A DNA stretch of 46,567 bases from Bacillus methanolicus (GCF_008764295.1 NZ_VTQX01000036.1:1-46567); one strand, 5' to 3'. Shown: positions 34,514-44,103, numbered from the stretch's first letter. Notes: generated from the letters alone by a model not told the origin. A program made the numbers and translations.

Positions 34514-35530
34514 ATGAGTTTAACGATAGATGATATTGCAAAAATGGCAGGAGTATCACGTTCAACGGTTTCAAAAGTGATAAATAACTATGGCGGAATC
34601 AGTGAAAAAACAAAGAAAAAGGTCATGACCGTTATTACTGAAATGGGATATGCACCAAATTTTTCTGCACGTTCACTGGCAACAAAGAAGTCAAATCTCA
34701 TTGGTCTTATCTACGCTGGTAAGATCAATGTAGATATGACCCATCCGTATTTCAATGAAGTTATTTCGACCTTTAAAAAAAATATTGGTCTGTTAGGTTA
34801 TGATTTGTTAATGTTTTCCAATGAACATTTTCAAGGCAGCTATTTAGCAAGATGTAAGCATTTTAATTTGGACGGCTGTTTAATCATTGCTGGTGAAGAA
34901 GTAGAGAGTGCGACATATGAGCTCGCAGAAAGCGGTTTTCCTTGTATTGGGATTGATATCGAATTAACCGGACCAAGAGCAAGTTATGTCATGACAGATA
35001 ATGTCAATTTATCGAGAAAAGTGGTAGAGCATTTCTATTTGAATTCCATTAGAAAAATTGGCTATATTGGTGGAATGCGTGAATCCGTTATTTCCAATCT
35101 TAGATTGAAAGGATTCACCGATGCTATGAATCAGTTTGGCCTGGAAGTTCATGAGGAATGGATTCAATATGGGGATTTCCAAGAAGAGAGCGGTTATGTC
35201 TCCATGAAGAACATGCTCAAGTTAAAGAATTATCCAGAAGCTATTTTTGCTGCATCCGACTTAATGGCATTGGGTGCGTTAAGGGCTATTGAAGAAGCTG
35301 ATCTTCAAACACCAAGAGATATCCGAATTGTTGGATGTGATGATATTGCTGCTTGCCGATACAGCGCCCCAAAACTGACTACAGTTAAACAGGATAAAGA
35401 GAAAATCGGTAAATTATCAGCTTATATGTTGAATGATTTGATTGAAGGACAATCAAAATTAAAGCCTGTGTTTACTGACTCTGAACTCATCGTTAGGGAA
35501 TCATGCGGCACGAATAAAACCTTCTGGTAA
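34514..35530 (+). CDS. LacI-family transcriptional repressor
   Basis: The product has 338 residues. The N-terminal helix-turn-helix reads TIDDIAKMAGVSRSTVSKVINN (residues 4-25), with the hinge helix near SARSLATKKSN. A periplasmic-binding-like effector domain follows (about 62-330). ATG 34514 follows AAGGGA; an in-frame start at 34442 gives extra residues outside the fold. It most likely binds the two GAAACCGGTTTC operators. The inducer is probably the imported beta-glucoside or its phosphate; that is inferred from context. Confidence 0.9.
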   Translation: MSLTIDDIAKMAGVSRSTVSKVINNYGGISEKTKKKVMTVITEMGYAPNFSARSLATKKSNLIGLIYAGKINVDMTHPYFNEVISTFKKNIGLLGYDLLMFSNEHFQGSYLARCKHFNLDGCLIIAGEEVESATYELAESGFPCIGIDIELTGPRASYVMTDNVNLSRKVVEHFYLNSIRKIGYIGGMRESVISNLRLKGFTDAMNQFGLEVHEEWIQYGDFQEESGYVSMKNMLKLKNYPEAIFAASDLMALGALRAIEEADLQTPRDIRIVGCDDIAACRYSAPKLTTVKQDKEKIGKLSAYMLNDLIEGQSKLKPVFTDSELIVRESCGTNKTFW

Positions 35531-35603
35531 TTGGTTCAAAGCTTCAAACCTTTTAATTATACATTAACAACAAGATTTGTATGGGGTGATAGGAGGTTTT
35601 TTG

Positions 35604-36515
35604 GTGGACTATTTTGCAGTTTTTGATGTGGGAGGTTCTGCAATAAAATACTCTCTAATGGATGAGACAGGCGCATTTTTAGAGAAATCTTCTGTTGCTA
35701 CTCCGAAGGACGGGCTTGATTCCTTTCTTGATATTATCGATTCCACGGTTAAAAATTTTCAAAAAAACCATGAAATAAGCGGCATTGCTTTAAGCATGCC
35801 TGGAGCAGTAGATGTGGATTCGGGCTTTATTAAAGGAATTACAGCCATTGAATATATTCATGGACCCAATATAAAAGAAATGATTCAAGAACGGACACAG
35901 CTCCGTGTTGAGCTAGAAAATGATGCAAATTGCGCAGGGTTAGCTGAAGGGTGGATTGGCGCTGCAAAGGGGATTAAGGATTATATTTGCATTATCATCG
36001 GCACTGGCATTGGAGGAGCGCTTGTCCTCGATCAAAAAATTCGCCATGGTAAAAACCTGTTCGGCGGGGAATTTGGATACATGTTGCTTGAAGATTATTT
36101 AAACCAGCCAATCGGGGAGTCGTGGAGTGCGTTAGCTGCAACAGGAGGGCTGATTATCCAAGTTGCGAAGCGAAAAGGCCTGGAACCTGCTGCTCTTGAT
36201 GGGCGAAAAATATTTAAGATGGCGGATGAAGGCGATCAGGAAGTGCAGGATGAAATAGAGAAATTTATGAAGCGCCTGGCTGTAGGTATTTATAATTTAC
36301 AGTATATTATTGACCCGGAAAAAATTTTAATCGGTGGTGCGATTAGCAAACGTGAAGGGCTTATTGAGCAAATTAATGAAAAGTTAAAACTTATGAAACC
36401 GAATCATGAGTGCTTGGATATTCACGTTGAACCATGCCGATTTGGAAATGACTCCAATTTAATTGGAGCTCTATATCATTTTTTGCGAAGAACAGCGAAT
36501 CTTTCTAACCAGTAA
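35604..36515 (+). CDS. ROK-family sugar kinase, possible beta-glucoside kinase
   Basis: This 303-residue kinase has the ASKHA fold. FDVGGSAIKYS (near residue 6-16) binds phosphate. ELENDANCAGLAEGW supplies the catalytic Asp, and IIGTGIGGALVLD with GGEFGYM are ROK features. The zinc-binding Cys cluster of many ROK kinases is absent. ROK kinases include glucokinases and the BglK type that phosphorylates cellobiose at C6. Its place between an ABC importer and a phospho-type GH1 enzyme favours BglK. GTG 35604 is seven bases from AGGAGG; TTG 35601 is an alternative. Confidence 0.85.
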   Translation: MDYFAVFDVGGSAIKYSLMDETGAFLEKSSVATPKDGLDSFLDIIDSTVKNFQKNHEISGIALSMPGAVDVDSGFIKGITAIEYIHGPNIKEMIQERTQLRVELENDANCAGLAEGWIGAAKGIKDYICIIIGTGIGGALVLDQKIRHGKNLFGGEFGYMLLEDYLNQPIGESWSALAATGGLIIQVAKRKGLEPAALDGRKIFKMADEGDQEVQDEIEKFMKRLAVGIYNLQYIIDPEKILIGGAISKREGLIEQINEKLKLMKPNHECLDIHVEPCRFGNDSNLIGALYHFLRRTANLSNQ

Positions 36516-36552
36516 AATGTGAACGATCAAAATTTAAGCACGGGGGTGTTAG

Positions 36553-37989
<1,437 letters not shown>

Positions 37990-38055
37990 TGATTGAAAAG
38001 CGCTTTTGCGAAAGGATTTAAAGTAAACTTTATGGATTGTTAATATTTAAATGGT

Positions 38056-38095
38056 GCCTCGCGAAAATGGTATGAATTTTTGCGGGGCTTTTTTT
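38056..38095 (+). terminator. Terminator of the beta-glucoside operon
   Basis: GCCTCGCGAAAAT pairs with ATTTTTGCGGGGC (G-T pairs) over seven bases, then seven T. Confidence 0.9.
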
Positions 38096-38131
38096 GCAAG
38101 AATAAGTGTCGTAAACATTCAAATTTAATAT

Positions 38132-38161
38132 TTGCAACGATTTGTATCGCTATTTTAATAT
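38132..38161 (+). promoter_or_regulatory. Promoter of the 3D-domain protein gene
   Basis: TTGCAA (38132-38137) and TAATAT (38156-38161) have an 18-base spacer; TATAAT at 38159-38164 overlaps it. The gene starts 60 bases downstream. Confidence 0.5.
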
Positions 38162-38223
38162 AATTGTAATCAAAATACCCCTGCTCCTATGTTATAAATA
38201 ATGTATTAGGAAGGGGTTGTCTT

Positions 38224-39348
38224 ATGCATTCCTTAAAAAGGGGAGCCATCGCTCTAACAAGTGTAGTTTTATTTTCAACAAGTATTGTGGCAAATGCAGA
38301 AACAAGTCAAGGAATGATCACTTCTAGTCAAAACAAACTTCAGCAAAATGCTGAAAAGATAAATGAAAAAAAAGTTGAAAAGCAGGAAATAGCGGCTGAA
38401 CTGCAAAATGTTCAAAAAGAGTTGAAAGCCATCGAGACGGAAATCGTAAAGACGACTGAAACGATCAATGCTCTTGAAGAAAAAATAAATAAAACGAAAC
38501 AAATAATTGAAGATAAAAAAGAAGAAATCATTGTGCTTCAGGATAAGGTACATACCCGTAAAGAAGTAATGGAAGATCGGCTGGTTTCTTTGCAGCATAA
38601 TGATCAGGTGAATGCGATTGTAGCCATTCTACTCAATGCTGAGAGTATTACTGATTTATTTGAACGGGTGTCAGCAGTTACGACGATCCTGGGAGCGGAT
38701 AAAGATTTGCTAGAACAACAGAGAGCGGATCTTGCAAAGATTGAAGAAGAAAAAATAGCGATTGATCAACAAGAAGAAAAATTGGAAAAACAATATACCG
38801 AATTAGCTGCTAGTCAAACAACCTTGGATAACAGTTTGCAGAAAAGACAACAAGAATTGGCTGCTGTTCAAGCAAAATATGATGCGGTGAATAACGAGAT
38901 CCATCTCGCGGAAAAAGAGAAGGAACTTTTTCAAAAACAATTAACTCAAGCTCAAAACAAGTTAAAACAAGAACGTCAAAATGCAGTTAAGACAGCTAAT
39001 GTCGTTAATCAAAATAAAACACAGGCTAAAAGTAGGGCGCCAAAGGAAAATAGCACCGTTAAAAATACCATGTATGTCACCGCTACTGCCTATAGTCATG
39101 AAAGTTCAAAAACAGGATTAACGTATATGGGGTATAATATTAGAAAGAATCCAAATATGAAATTAATCGCTGTAGACCCTTCTGTTATTCCACTCGGTTC
39201 CAAAGTATGGGTGGAAGGCTATGGTGAAGCGATCGCAGGTGATACGGGAGGTGCCATTAAGGGTCATAAAATTGACGTATTAATGCCAAACGATGCTCAA
39301 GCAATAAGATGGGGACGAAAAGTAGTTAAAATTTCTATATTAAATTAG
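38224..39348 (+). CDS. Secreted coiled-coil protein with C-terminal 3D domain
   Basis: This 374-residue protein has a signal peptide cut after about A25 (IVANA-E). Residues 30-265 form a long coiled coil like the N termini of CwlO and PcsB, which FtsEX-type partners control. The C-terminal 3D domain (about 283-374) carries its three aspartates, D318 in AVDPSVIPLGS, D340 in AGDTGG and D351 in KIDVLMP. 3D domains are the lytic transglycosylase-like fold of YocH, YuiC and Rpf/MltA relatives. A peptidoglycan-cleaving role at the cell surface is likely. ATG 38224 follows AGGAAGGGG. Confidence 0.88.
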   Translation: MHSLKRGAIALTSVVLFSTSIVANAETSQGMITSSQNKLQQNAEKINEKKVEKQEIAAELQNVQKELKAIETEIVKTTETINALEEKINKTKQIIEDKKEEIIVLQDKVHTRKEVMEDRLVSLQHNDQVNAIVAILLNAESITDLFERVSAVTTILGADKDLLEQQRADLAKIEEEKIAIDQQEEKLEKQYTELAASQTTLDNSLQKRQQELAAVQAKYDAVNNEIHLAEKEKELFQKQLTQAQNKLKQERQNAVKTANVVNQNKTQAKSRAPKENSTVKNTMYVTATAYSHESSKTGLTYMGYNIRKNPNMKLIAVDPSVIPLGSKVWVEGYGEAIAGDTGGAIKGHKIDVLMPNDAQAIRWGRKVVKISILN

Positions 39349-39391
39349 TAAACGACGAGGGCGTTTTAAGAAAAAGCGCCCTCGTCGTTTA
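39349..39391 (+). terminator. Terminator of the 3D-domain gene
   Basis: A perfect 15-pair stem (TAAACGACGAGGGCG with its complement at 39377-39391) begins right at the stop codon. The T tract is short. Confidence 0.78.
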
Positions 39392-39476
39392 GTTTATATG
39401 ACCGTTTGATTAACTGTTCATTTTTCAACCAGGAGCGGCAATGATGTATGGGTGTAAATGGAGGAGGAAAAAACTT

Positions 39477-39512
39477 ATGAATGATTTGCGAAAAACGGAT
39501 CATTATAGATGA
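39477..39512 (+). other. Eleven-residue ORF with strong ribosome site before the riboswitch
   Basis: GGAGGAGG (39460-39467) lies nine bases from ATG 39477, which opens MNDLRKTDHYR and stops. The site is far better than chance for so short a frame. It may be a leader peptide or the start of a decayed gene. Confidence 0.3.
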
Positions 39513-39558
39513 ATTTTATGGATGAATTTGTTAGTATAAAAATATAAACAAAAATATA

Positions 39559-39653
39559 ACGGTTTCAGGTAAAGGAAGTTGGTGAAAGTCCAACACGGTC
39601 CCGCCACTGTGAAAGGTTTAGCCTTAAGTCAGGTCATTTATCTGAAGATCGTG
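39559..39653 (+). promoter_or_regulatory. Cobalamin (AdoCbl) riboswitch aptamer
   Basis: The conserved core is present in order: AAAGGAAG, GGTGAAAGTCC, CGGTCCCGCCACTGTGAAAG and the B12 box AAGTCAGGTCA. ACGGTTTCAG (39559) can pair with CTGAAGATCGT (39642) as the closing stem. These are hallmarks of the B12 riboswitch. No B12 gene follows; the downstream genes are for ethanolamine use, whose ammonia-lyase needs AdoCbl. Confidence 0.93.
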
Positions 39654-39696
39654 TAGAAAAAACAAAATGATCTCGAGGTAGGATCTTTTTGTTAAC

Positions 39697-39730
39697 GGCG
39701 TAGTGAAAAGAACCTCACTATGCCTTTTTG
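39697..39730 (+). terminator. Riboswitch expression-platform terminator
   Basis: GGCGTAGTGA pairs perfectly with TCACTATGCC over eight bases, then TTTTTG. An alternative upstream pairing AACAAAATGATC (39661) with GATCTTTTTGTT may mediate the switch. Expected to form when AdoCbl is bound. Confidence 0.85.
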
Positions 39731-39826
39731 TTTAAAATCACAATGTTGTGGTTTGTATGAAGTGAAGATGCTTCCAGCTGTCAAATTATTGACAGAAAAA
39801 GGGCCCTTATTGTAAAGTTGAGTTAG

Positions 39827-39860
39827 GCACAATGGCGTGTAAACAAAGCAAAGAAGCTTT
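39827..39860 (+). promoter_or_regulatory. ANTAR (EutV) double hairpin, site 1
   Basis: Hairpin P1 is GCAC-AATGGC-GTGT (39827-39840) and P2 is AAAGC-AAAGAA-GCTTT (39845-39860). Both six-base loops have A at position 1 and G at position 4, the EutV recognition rule. P2 shares bases with the terminator at 39851, so bound EutV would prevent termination. The next gene is the chemoreceptor at 40176. Confidence 0.88.
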
Positions 39861-39898
39861 ATGGAAAGAAATTCTTTCTATTAAAGCTTCTTTTTTTT
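39851..39898 (+). terminator. EutV-controlled terminator, site 1
   Basis: AAGAAGCTTTA pairs with TAAAGCTTCTT, inner GAAAG with CTTTC, followed by eight T. The 5' arm is also used by ANTAR hairpin P2. The stretch 39899-40175 shows no gene or further clear site. Confidence 0.92.
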
Positions 39899-40175
39899 AT
39901 TTTCACGCAATTGCAAATTATCATTTACCTTTAGTTGCAGACTAAAAGGCATAGGTCTATTTGCCTGTTTAATATGATGGTAAATTTAGACCGAAATAGT
40001 GCATAGGGGGCCAAACTATTAAACCGTCTATCACAATTGGAGAACTCAAAGTTCAGCCGAAAAGAAGGTGGTAATATAAGGGGATTGGCAAGCCTAATGA
40101 AAACTCCATGATTTTAAGTTAAAAAGAAACATCGATTAAAGAAGATGAAATGACTTTTAGAAAGTGGGGAAAATA

Positions 40176-42224
40176 GTGAAATTCAAAAGTGTGAAAATGC
40201 GTACTCTATCATTAATTCTGCCGTTATTATTACTCATATTAGGGGCAATAATTGTTTTTTCTTATATCAGTTCAAAAAATATACTGGAGCAGCAAATTGA
40301 AGAGCGCATGAATAATCAACTGGAGAGTATTACAGAGACAATTGGAAAAAGCTTGGTAGCACATAGTAAAATACCAGAGTTAATCGCGAGACAAGTTGAA
40401 ATATCCCCAAAGGATTACTCTTTAAACACCTATGAAGAAATGTTATTAAATGCTATTCCGTCAAATGATTCAACGTTCGGTGGTGGAATATTTTTTGAGC
40501 CGTTCAAATATAAAAATGACGTTGAGCATTTCTCAGCATTTGCTTATTGGGAAGAGGGTTCTATAAAAACAACTCAGGAGTACAGTGATCCAGCGTTCAA
40601 TTATACGGCGCAGGATTGGTACACGATTGTCAAGGATACTGATCAAAGTGTTGTATTTACAAGTCCATATTTAGATACGAATGTTGATGTATCAATGGTT
40701 ACAGCAAGTGCTCCATTTTATGATGATCAGGATAACTTCATGGGAGTGGCTACAGGCGACATTGATTTAAGTGAAATCCAAAAAATGATTCGTGATACGA
40801 AAGTAGAGGAAACCGGTTACTCCTTTTTAATAGATAAGAATGGGACATATATAGCAGATCTTGAAGCTGAAAAGGCAATGCAAGTAAACATACAAGACGA
40901 TCCGAACACAGCGCTTGCAAAATTAGGCAATCAAATAGTTGAGAACGACGATGGAATTCTCCATTTTAAAGATCAGACAGGAGATTATTCACTGTTTTTT
41001 AAAAAAGAACCGCTTACAGATTGGACAATCGGCCTTGTCGTTCCAGATAAAGAATTATACGCTTCTTTGTCTTCATTATTTAGAAATTTAATGATTGTAA
41101 GTTTAATAGGAGTGGCGCTCGTAGTTGTCATTATTCTGTTTTATAGTAGATGGATTGTAAAAAATATAAACGATGTAAACGGAATGGCCGAAAAAATTGC
41201 AGATGGAGATTTGAGTTATACATTAACGACGAATAGTCAGGATGAGTTTGGTCAAATGGCAGCGCATTTAAATCGAATGAAAGATAATTTGGCCGAAATT
41301 ATTCAAAAAGTTAGTTTACAGTCCCAGCAGGTTGCTGCTACTTCTGAGCAGTTATCTGCCAGCGCTGAGGAGTCAAGCAAAGCTACTGAGCAAATTACGT
41401 TGGCTGTTCAGGATGTAGCAACAGGATCTGAACAACAAGTTGAAAATACAACGATTTCAACCAATCGGGCGAATGAAATATCAAATGTCATTGAGGAGGC
41501 CCTGGATGCAACTGCCACAATTACAAAATTAATAACGGAAACAAATAAAAAGGCGAATGCGGGGAGTGAGGTGGTCGCCAATACATTAAAACAAATCGAC
41601 TTTGTTCATCAAGCGACCACTGAAACAGCAAGCAGTGTAGATAGATTGGGAGAAAAATCAAACCAGGTAACTCAAATCGTTGATATGATTTCAAATATTG
41701 CGGAGCAAACCAATTTACTGGCGTTAAATGCTTCAATTGAAGCAGCAAGAGCTGGTGAACATGGCCAAGGTTTTTCAGTGGTTGCAAATGAAGTGAAAAA
41801 ACTAGCCGAGCAATCGAGTGATGCAACGAAAGAGATTTTCAACATTATACAAGAAATAAAAAATGAGACAGAAAGAACCGTCTCCGCTATGAATGATAAT
41901 AAACAATCCGTTCAGGATAGCATAGAACTTGTTTATAAAACAGGAGACACTTTTAAAGAAATTGTTCAAATGATCGTGAATGTTGTTAATAATTCAAAGG
42001 AAGTTTCAGCGATTTTGAATGAAGTCCAAGCGAGCACTCAAAATATGGTTCCTGAGATTAAAGCGGTATCAGATATTGCCAAACAATCAGCGGAAAATAT
42101 TCAGAATGTAGCGGCAGCATCGGAAGAGCAGAACGCTTCAATGGAGGATATCACCGCTTCCGCCTCGGTATTAAGCAGCATGGCCCAAGAATTACAAGAA
42201 GCGATAAGCAAATTCCGAGTATAA
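40176..42224 (+). CDS. Methyl-accepting chemotaxis protein with dCache sensor, within the eut region
   Basis: The product has 682 residues. TM1 is at about 9-31. An outer double-Cache domain spans about 35-295, TM2 about 303-326, then HAMP and the signalling domain with tip [20 protein letters not shown]. The pocket keeps W148, Y149, Y165 and D195 of amino-acid-binding dCache domains. The carboxylate-binding Arg two positions before W148 is Gln146, which hints at an amine ligand. GTG 40176 follows GTGGGGA; GTG 40164 is an alternative. It lies directly behind ANTAR site 1, so EutV may control it. Confidence 0.9.
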   Translation: MKFKSVKMRTLSLILPLLLLILGAIIVFSYISSKNILEQQIEERMNNQLESITETIGKSLVAHSKIPELIARQVEISPKDYSLNTYEEMLLNAIPSNDSTFGGGIFFEPFKYKNDVEHFSAFAYWEEGSIKTTQEYSDPAFNYTAQDWYTIVKDTDQSVVFTSPYLDTNVDVSMVTASAPFYDDQDNFMGVATGDIDLSEIQKMIRDTKVEETGYSFLIDKNGTYIADLEAEKAMQVNIQDDPNTALAKLGNQIVENDDGILHFKDQTGDYSLFFKKEPLTDWTIGLVVPDKELYASLSSLFRNLMIVSLIGVALVVVIILFYSRWIVKNINDVNGMAEKIADGDLSYTLTTNSQDEFGQMAAHLNRMKDNLAEIIQKVSLQSQQVAATSEQLSASAEESSKATEQITLAVQDVATGSEQQVENTTISTNRANEISNVIEEALDATATITKLITETNKKANAGSEVVANTLKQIDFVHQATTETASSVDRLGEKSNQVTQIVDMISNIAEQTNLLALNASIEAARAGEHGQGFSVVANEVKKLAEQSSDATKEIFNIIQEIKNETERTVSAMNDNKQSVQDSIELVYKTGDTFKEIVQMIVNVVNNSKEVSAILNEVQASTQNMVPEIKAVSDIAKQSAENIQNVAAASEEQNASMEDITASASVLSSMAQELQEAISKFRV

Positions 42225-42301
42225 TGTTAAAGCGACAAGCTTCTTAAAACAACAATGATAACATACATGCAGATGGAATCGTTACGAATTTGTGATAAGC
42301 T

Positions 42302-42330
42302 TTGACAAAAATAAATCTTAGTAGTAATCT
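42302..42330 (+). promoter_or_regulatory. Sigma-A promoter upstream of eutG
   Basis: TTGACA (42302-42307), a 17-base spacer and TAATCT (42325-42330). The inferred start near 42337 begins right at ANTAR hairpin P1. Confidence 0.85.
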
Positions 42331-42338
42331 TGAACTGA

Positions 42339-42373
42339 ACACAATGACGTGTAGAAAAAAGCAGAGAAGCTTT
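42339..42373 (+). promoter_or_regulatory. ANTAR (EutV) double hairpin, site 2
   Basis: P1 is ACAC-AATGAC-GTGT (42339-42352), P2 is AAAGC-AGAGAA-GCTTT (42358-42373). Both loops obey A1/G4. The block is closely similar to site 1 (CACAATGRCGTGTA in both). P2 overlaps the terminator at 42364. It controls readthrough into eutG. Confidence 0.92.
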
Positions 42374-42417
42374 ATAGATAAGATGAGTTCATCTTTCTGT
42401 AAGGCTTCTCTTTTTTT
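42364..42417 (+). terminator. EutV-controlled terminator, site 2
   Basis: GAGAAGCTTTA pairs with TAAGGCTTCTC (G-T allowed), with an inner AGAT/ATCT stem and seven T behind. Confidence 0.92.
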
Positions 42418-42753
42418 GTTTGGCTTTGTTATATGTTGGTGTTGCTCTTTACTCATAATGAAAGTCGTGTGAAGCTTTGGTTCCCAGAACATGAGCCCAA
42501 AATCGCTCTACTTACAATATCGTTTAACAAGTTTAGAAAAGAAGGTTTACTTCCCATTATTGTATTTACCTCAAGCACAAGCAGGGAGGACCCGAGCAAA
42601 CTTTTGGGATAAGTCAAGAAAGGGTCTTATTTATTGAAGAATGACGAAGGAATTTGCGAAAAATCTCAGCCCTAGCAGGTATCATTTGTACTTGAATCGT
42701 TTTGAAGATGCCCTGCGTGTTTTTCATTTGATGATTAGAAAGGAGAGACAGAA
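42418..42753 (+). other. Long eutG leader without a supported gene
   Basis: This 336-base stretch between the site 2 terminator and eutG shows no further terminator. A 48-codon frame (42491-42637, MSPKSLYLQYRLTSLEKK at its start) lacks a ribosome site and is not recognised. It may be remnant sequence or a long untranslated leader. Confidence 0.5.
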
Positions 42754-43893
42754 GTGAAGGAATTTTATTTACCAACGAAAATATTTATGGGAGACGATGC
42801 TCTCGATCGCCTAGAGCAACTAACAAATGAAAATATTTTTTTAATCACAGATCCTTTTATCGAAAAGTCTGGGATGTTGGATGAAGTGTTAGCTCGTATG
42901 AAAGGTAGGAACAATGATTTTGAGGTTTTTAGCGAGATCGTACCCGATCCACCAATCGAGACCGTAGTTTCCGGAGTGAAGGTAATCGAGGAATTAAACC
43001 CTGGTGTTATTATCGCCTTCGGAGGCGGTTCCACAATTGATGCTGCAAAGGCCATCAAGGATTTCGCGATAAAACTATCGATTCTAAAAACAGAGCCAAA
43101 GCTAATTGCGATTCCGACAACAAGCGGTACAGGGACAGAAGTAACATCATTTTCTGTCATTACTGACCAAGAGAAACAGTTGAAATATCCTATTGTTTCT
43201 GATTCATTATTACCGCAAGAGGCAATACTTGCTCCTAATTTAGTGAAATCAGTTCCTCCTGCTATAACAGCAGATACAGGGATGGATGTTTTAACCCATG
43301 GTATCGAGGCTTATGTCTCCATCAATGCTACTGATTTTTCAGATGCCTTTGCGGAAAAAGCAATTCAATTAATCTTTGAGTATTTACCAAGGGCATATAA
43401 AAATGGTGACGATCTTGAAGCAAGGGAGAAAGTGCATCACGCCTCATGTTTAGCGGGGATCGCCTTTAATATTGCCGGACTTGGTATTAATCATAGCATT
43501 GCCCATGCTAGTGGAGCGCATTTTCATATTCCCCATGGTAGAATGAATTCGCTCCTCTTAACAACTGTTATCGATTTTAATGCTGATATACAGGATTTTT
43601 CAAATCATCATTATAGTCATGCTGCGAAAAAATATGCAAAACTAGCAAAAATACTGGGTCTCTCCTCTACAAATTGTAGAATCGGCGTCAAGAATCTAAA
43701 TCAATATATACGCCATTTGCAAAAAGAGCTCGATATGCCCACATCACTTCGGCAATGTGGTGTAACTTACGAACAAGTGGTTAAAGAGAAAAGAGTGATT
43801 AGTGAAGCGGCATTAGTCGACGCTTGTACGAAAACGAATTGTAAAATTCCATCCATAGAAGATTTAGAAACAATTATTGAAACCATTAAATAA
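42754..43893 (+). CDS. eutG: EutG-like iron-containing alcohol dehydrogenase
   Basis: This 379-residue group III alcohol dehydrogenase would turn acetaldehyde from ethanolamine cleavage into ethanol and regenerate NAD+. The NAD loop GGGSTID is at 90-96. Iron ligands fit D178, H182, H247 and H261, with the spacing of FucO. PTTSGTGTEVTSFSVI is typical of the EutG/PduQ subgroup. GTG 42754 lies behind AAAGGAGAG. The ANTAR site 2 and the neighbouring eutSPVW genes support eutG over a propanediol role. eutS follows after 210 bases with its own promoter. Confidence 0.9.
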   Translation: MKEFYLPTKIFMGDDALDRLEQLTNENIFLITDPFIEKSGMLDEVLARMKGRNNDFEVFSEIVPDPPIETVVSGVKVIEELNPGVIIAFGGGSTIDAAKAIKDFAIKLSILKTEPKLIAIPTTSGTGTEVTSFSVITDQEKQLKYPIVSDSLLPQEAILAPNLVKSVPPAITADTGMDVLTHGIEAYVSINATDFSDAFAEKAIQLIFEYLPRAYKNGDDLEAREKVHHASCLAGIAFNIAGLGINHSIAHASGAHFHIPHGRMNSLLLTTVIDFNADIQDFSNHHYSHAAKKYAKLAKILGLSSTNCRIGVKNLNQYIRHLQKELDMPTSLRQCGVTYEQVVKEKRVISEAALVDACTKTNCKIPSIEDLETIIETIK

Positions 43894-43920
43894 ATTCATC
43901 AATAATTCACAAAAATTTGA

Positions 43921-43948
43921 TTGACAACGTTTCCAGCTTTGATAAAAT
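43921..43948 (+). promoter_or_regulatory. Promoter of the eutSPVW genes
   Basis: TTGACA (43921-43926), a 16-base spacer and TAAAAT (43943-43948). The start near 43955 is just before ANTAR site 3. It overlaps a cre site. Confidence 0.8.
43922..43935 (+). promoter_or_regulatory. cre site (CcpA) over the eutS promoter
   Basis: TGACAACGTTTCCA agrees with TGWNANCGNTNNCA at every fixed position and covers the -35 element. CcpA binding would shut the eut genes when preferred sugars are present. Confidence 0.78.
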
Positions 43949-43958
43949 AATTAGAGAA

Positions 43959-44003
43959 GGCACAAGGTAGTGCTGATTAAACTTCGAGGGCAAAGGGGCT
44001 TTT
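43959..44003 (+). promoter_or_regulatory. ANTAR (EutV) double hairpin, site 3
   Basis: P1 is GGCAC-AAGGTA-GTGCT (43959-43974). P2 is GAGGGC-AAAGGG-GCTTTT (43986-44003) with G-T pairs. Both loops have A1 and G4. The linker is 11 bases, longer than at sites 1 and 2. P2 overlaps the terminator at 43992, so EutV would govern its own operon (eutS-eutP-eutV-eutW). Confidence 0.9.
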
Positions 44004-44044
44004 GAAAAAAGTTATGTTTAACTTTTTCAAAGGCTCCTTTTTTC
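43992..44044 (+). terminator. EutV-controlled terminator, site 3
   Basis: AAAGGGGCTTTTGAAAAAAG pairs with CTTTTTCAAAGGCTCCTTT with a few G-T pairs and bulges, ending in T. Confidence 0.92.
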
Positions 44045-44103
44045 AATCCAATGAATTTCAGATACTTAATTTATTGGACAAAATCAAATAGAAGAACGGA
44101 TGG

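Larger units (their letters stand above)
39559..39899 (+). ncRNA. EutX/Rli55-like riboswitch-controlled EutV-sequestering RNA
   Basis: In order: AdoCbl aptamer (39559-39653), a first terminator (39697-39730), an ANTAR double hairpin (39827-39860) and a second terminator (39851-39898). In Enterococcus EutX and Listeria Rli55 the same order makes a short RNA with AdoCbl, and without it a longer RNA that traps EutV. The parallel is by layout and motif. A TTGACA-N18-TAAAGT pair at 39789-39818 could also start a separate transcript between the two parts. Confidence 0.75.

Noticed and set aside
37994..38009. TGAAAAGCGCTTTTGC as a cre site
   Set aside because: It is palindromic but one base too long on each side for the consensus, and lies downstream of the GH1 gene.
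39697..39724. Riboswitch terminator hairpin as another ANTAR hairpin (loop contains AAAGAA)
   Set aside because: The loop is eight bases (AAAGAACC) with a ten-pair stem, and no partner hairpin lies next to it.
42491..42637. 48-codon frame in the eutG leader as a gene
   Set aside because: No ribosome site, no recognised family and no coupling to eutG.
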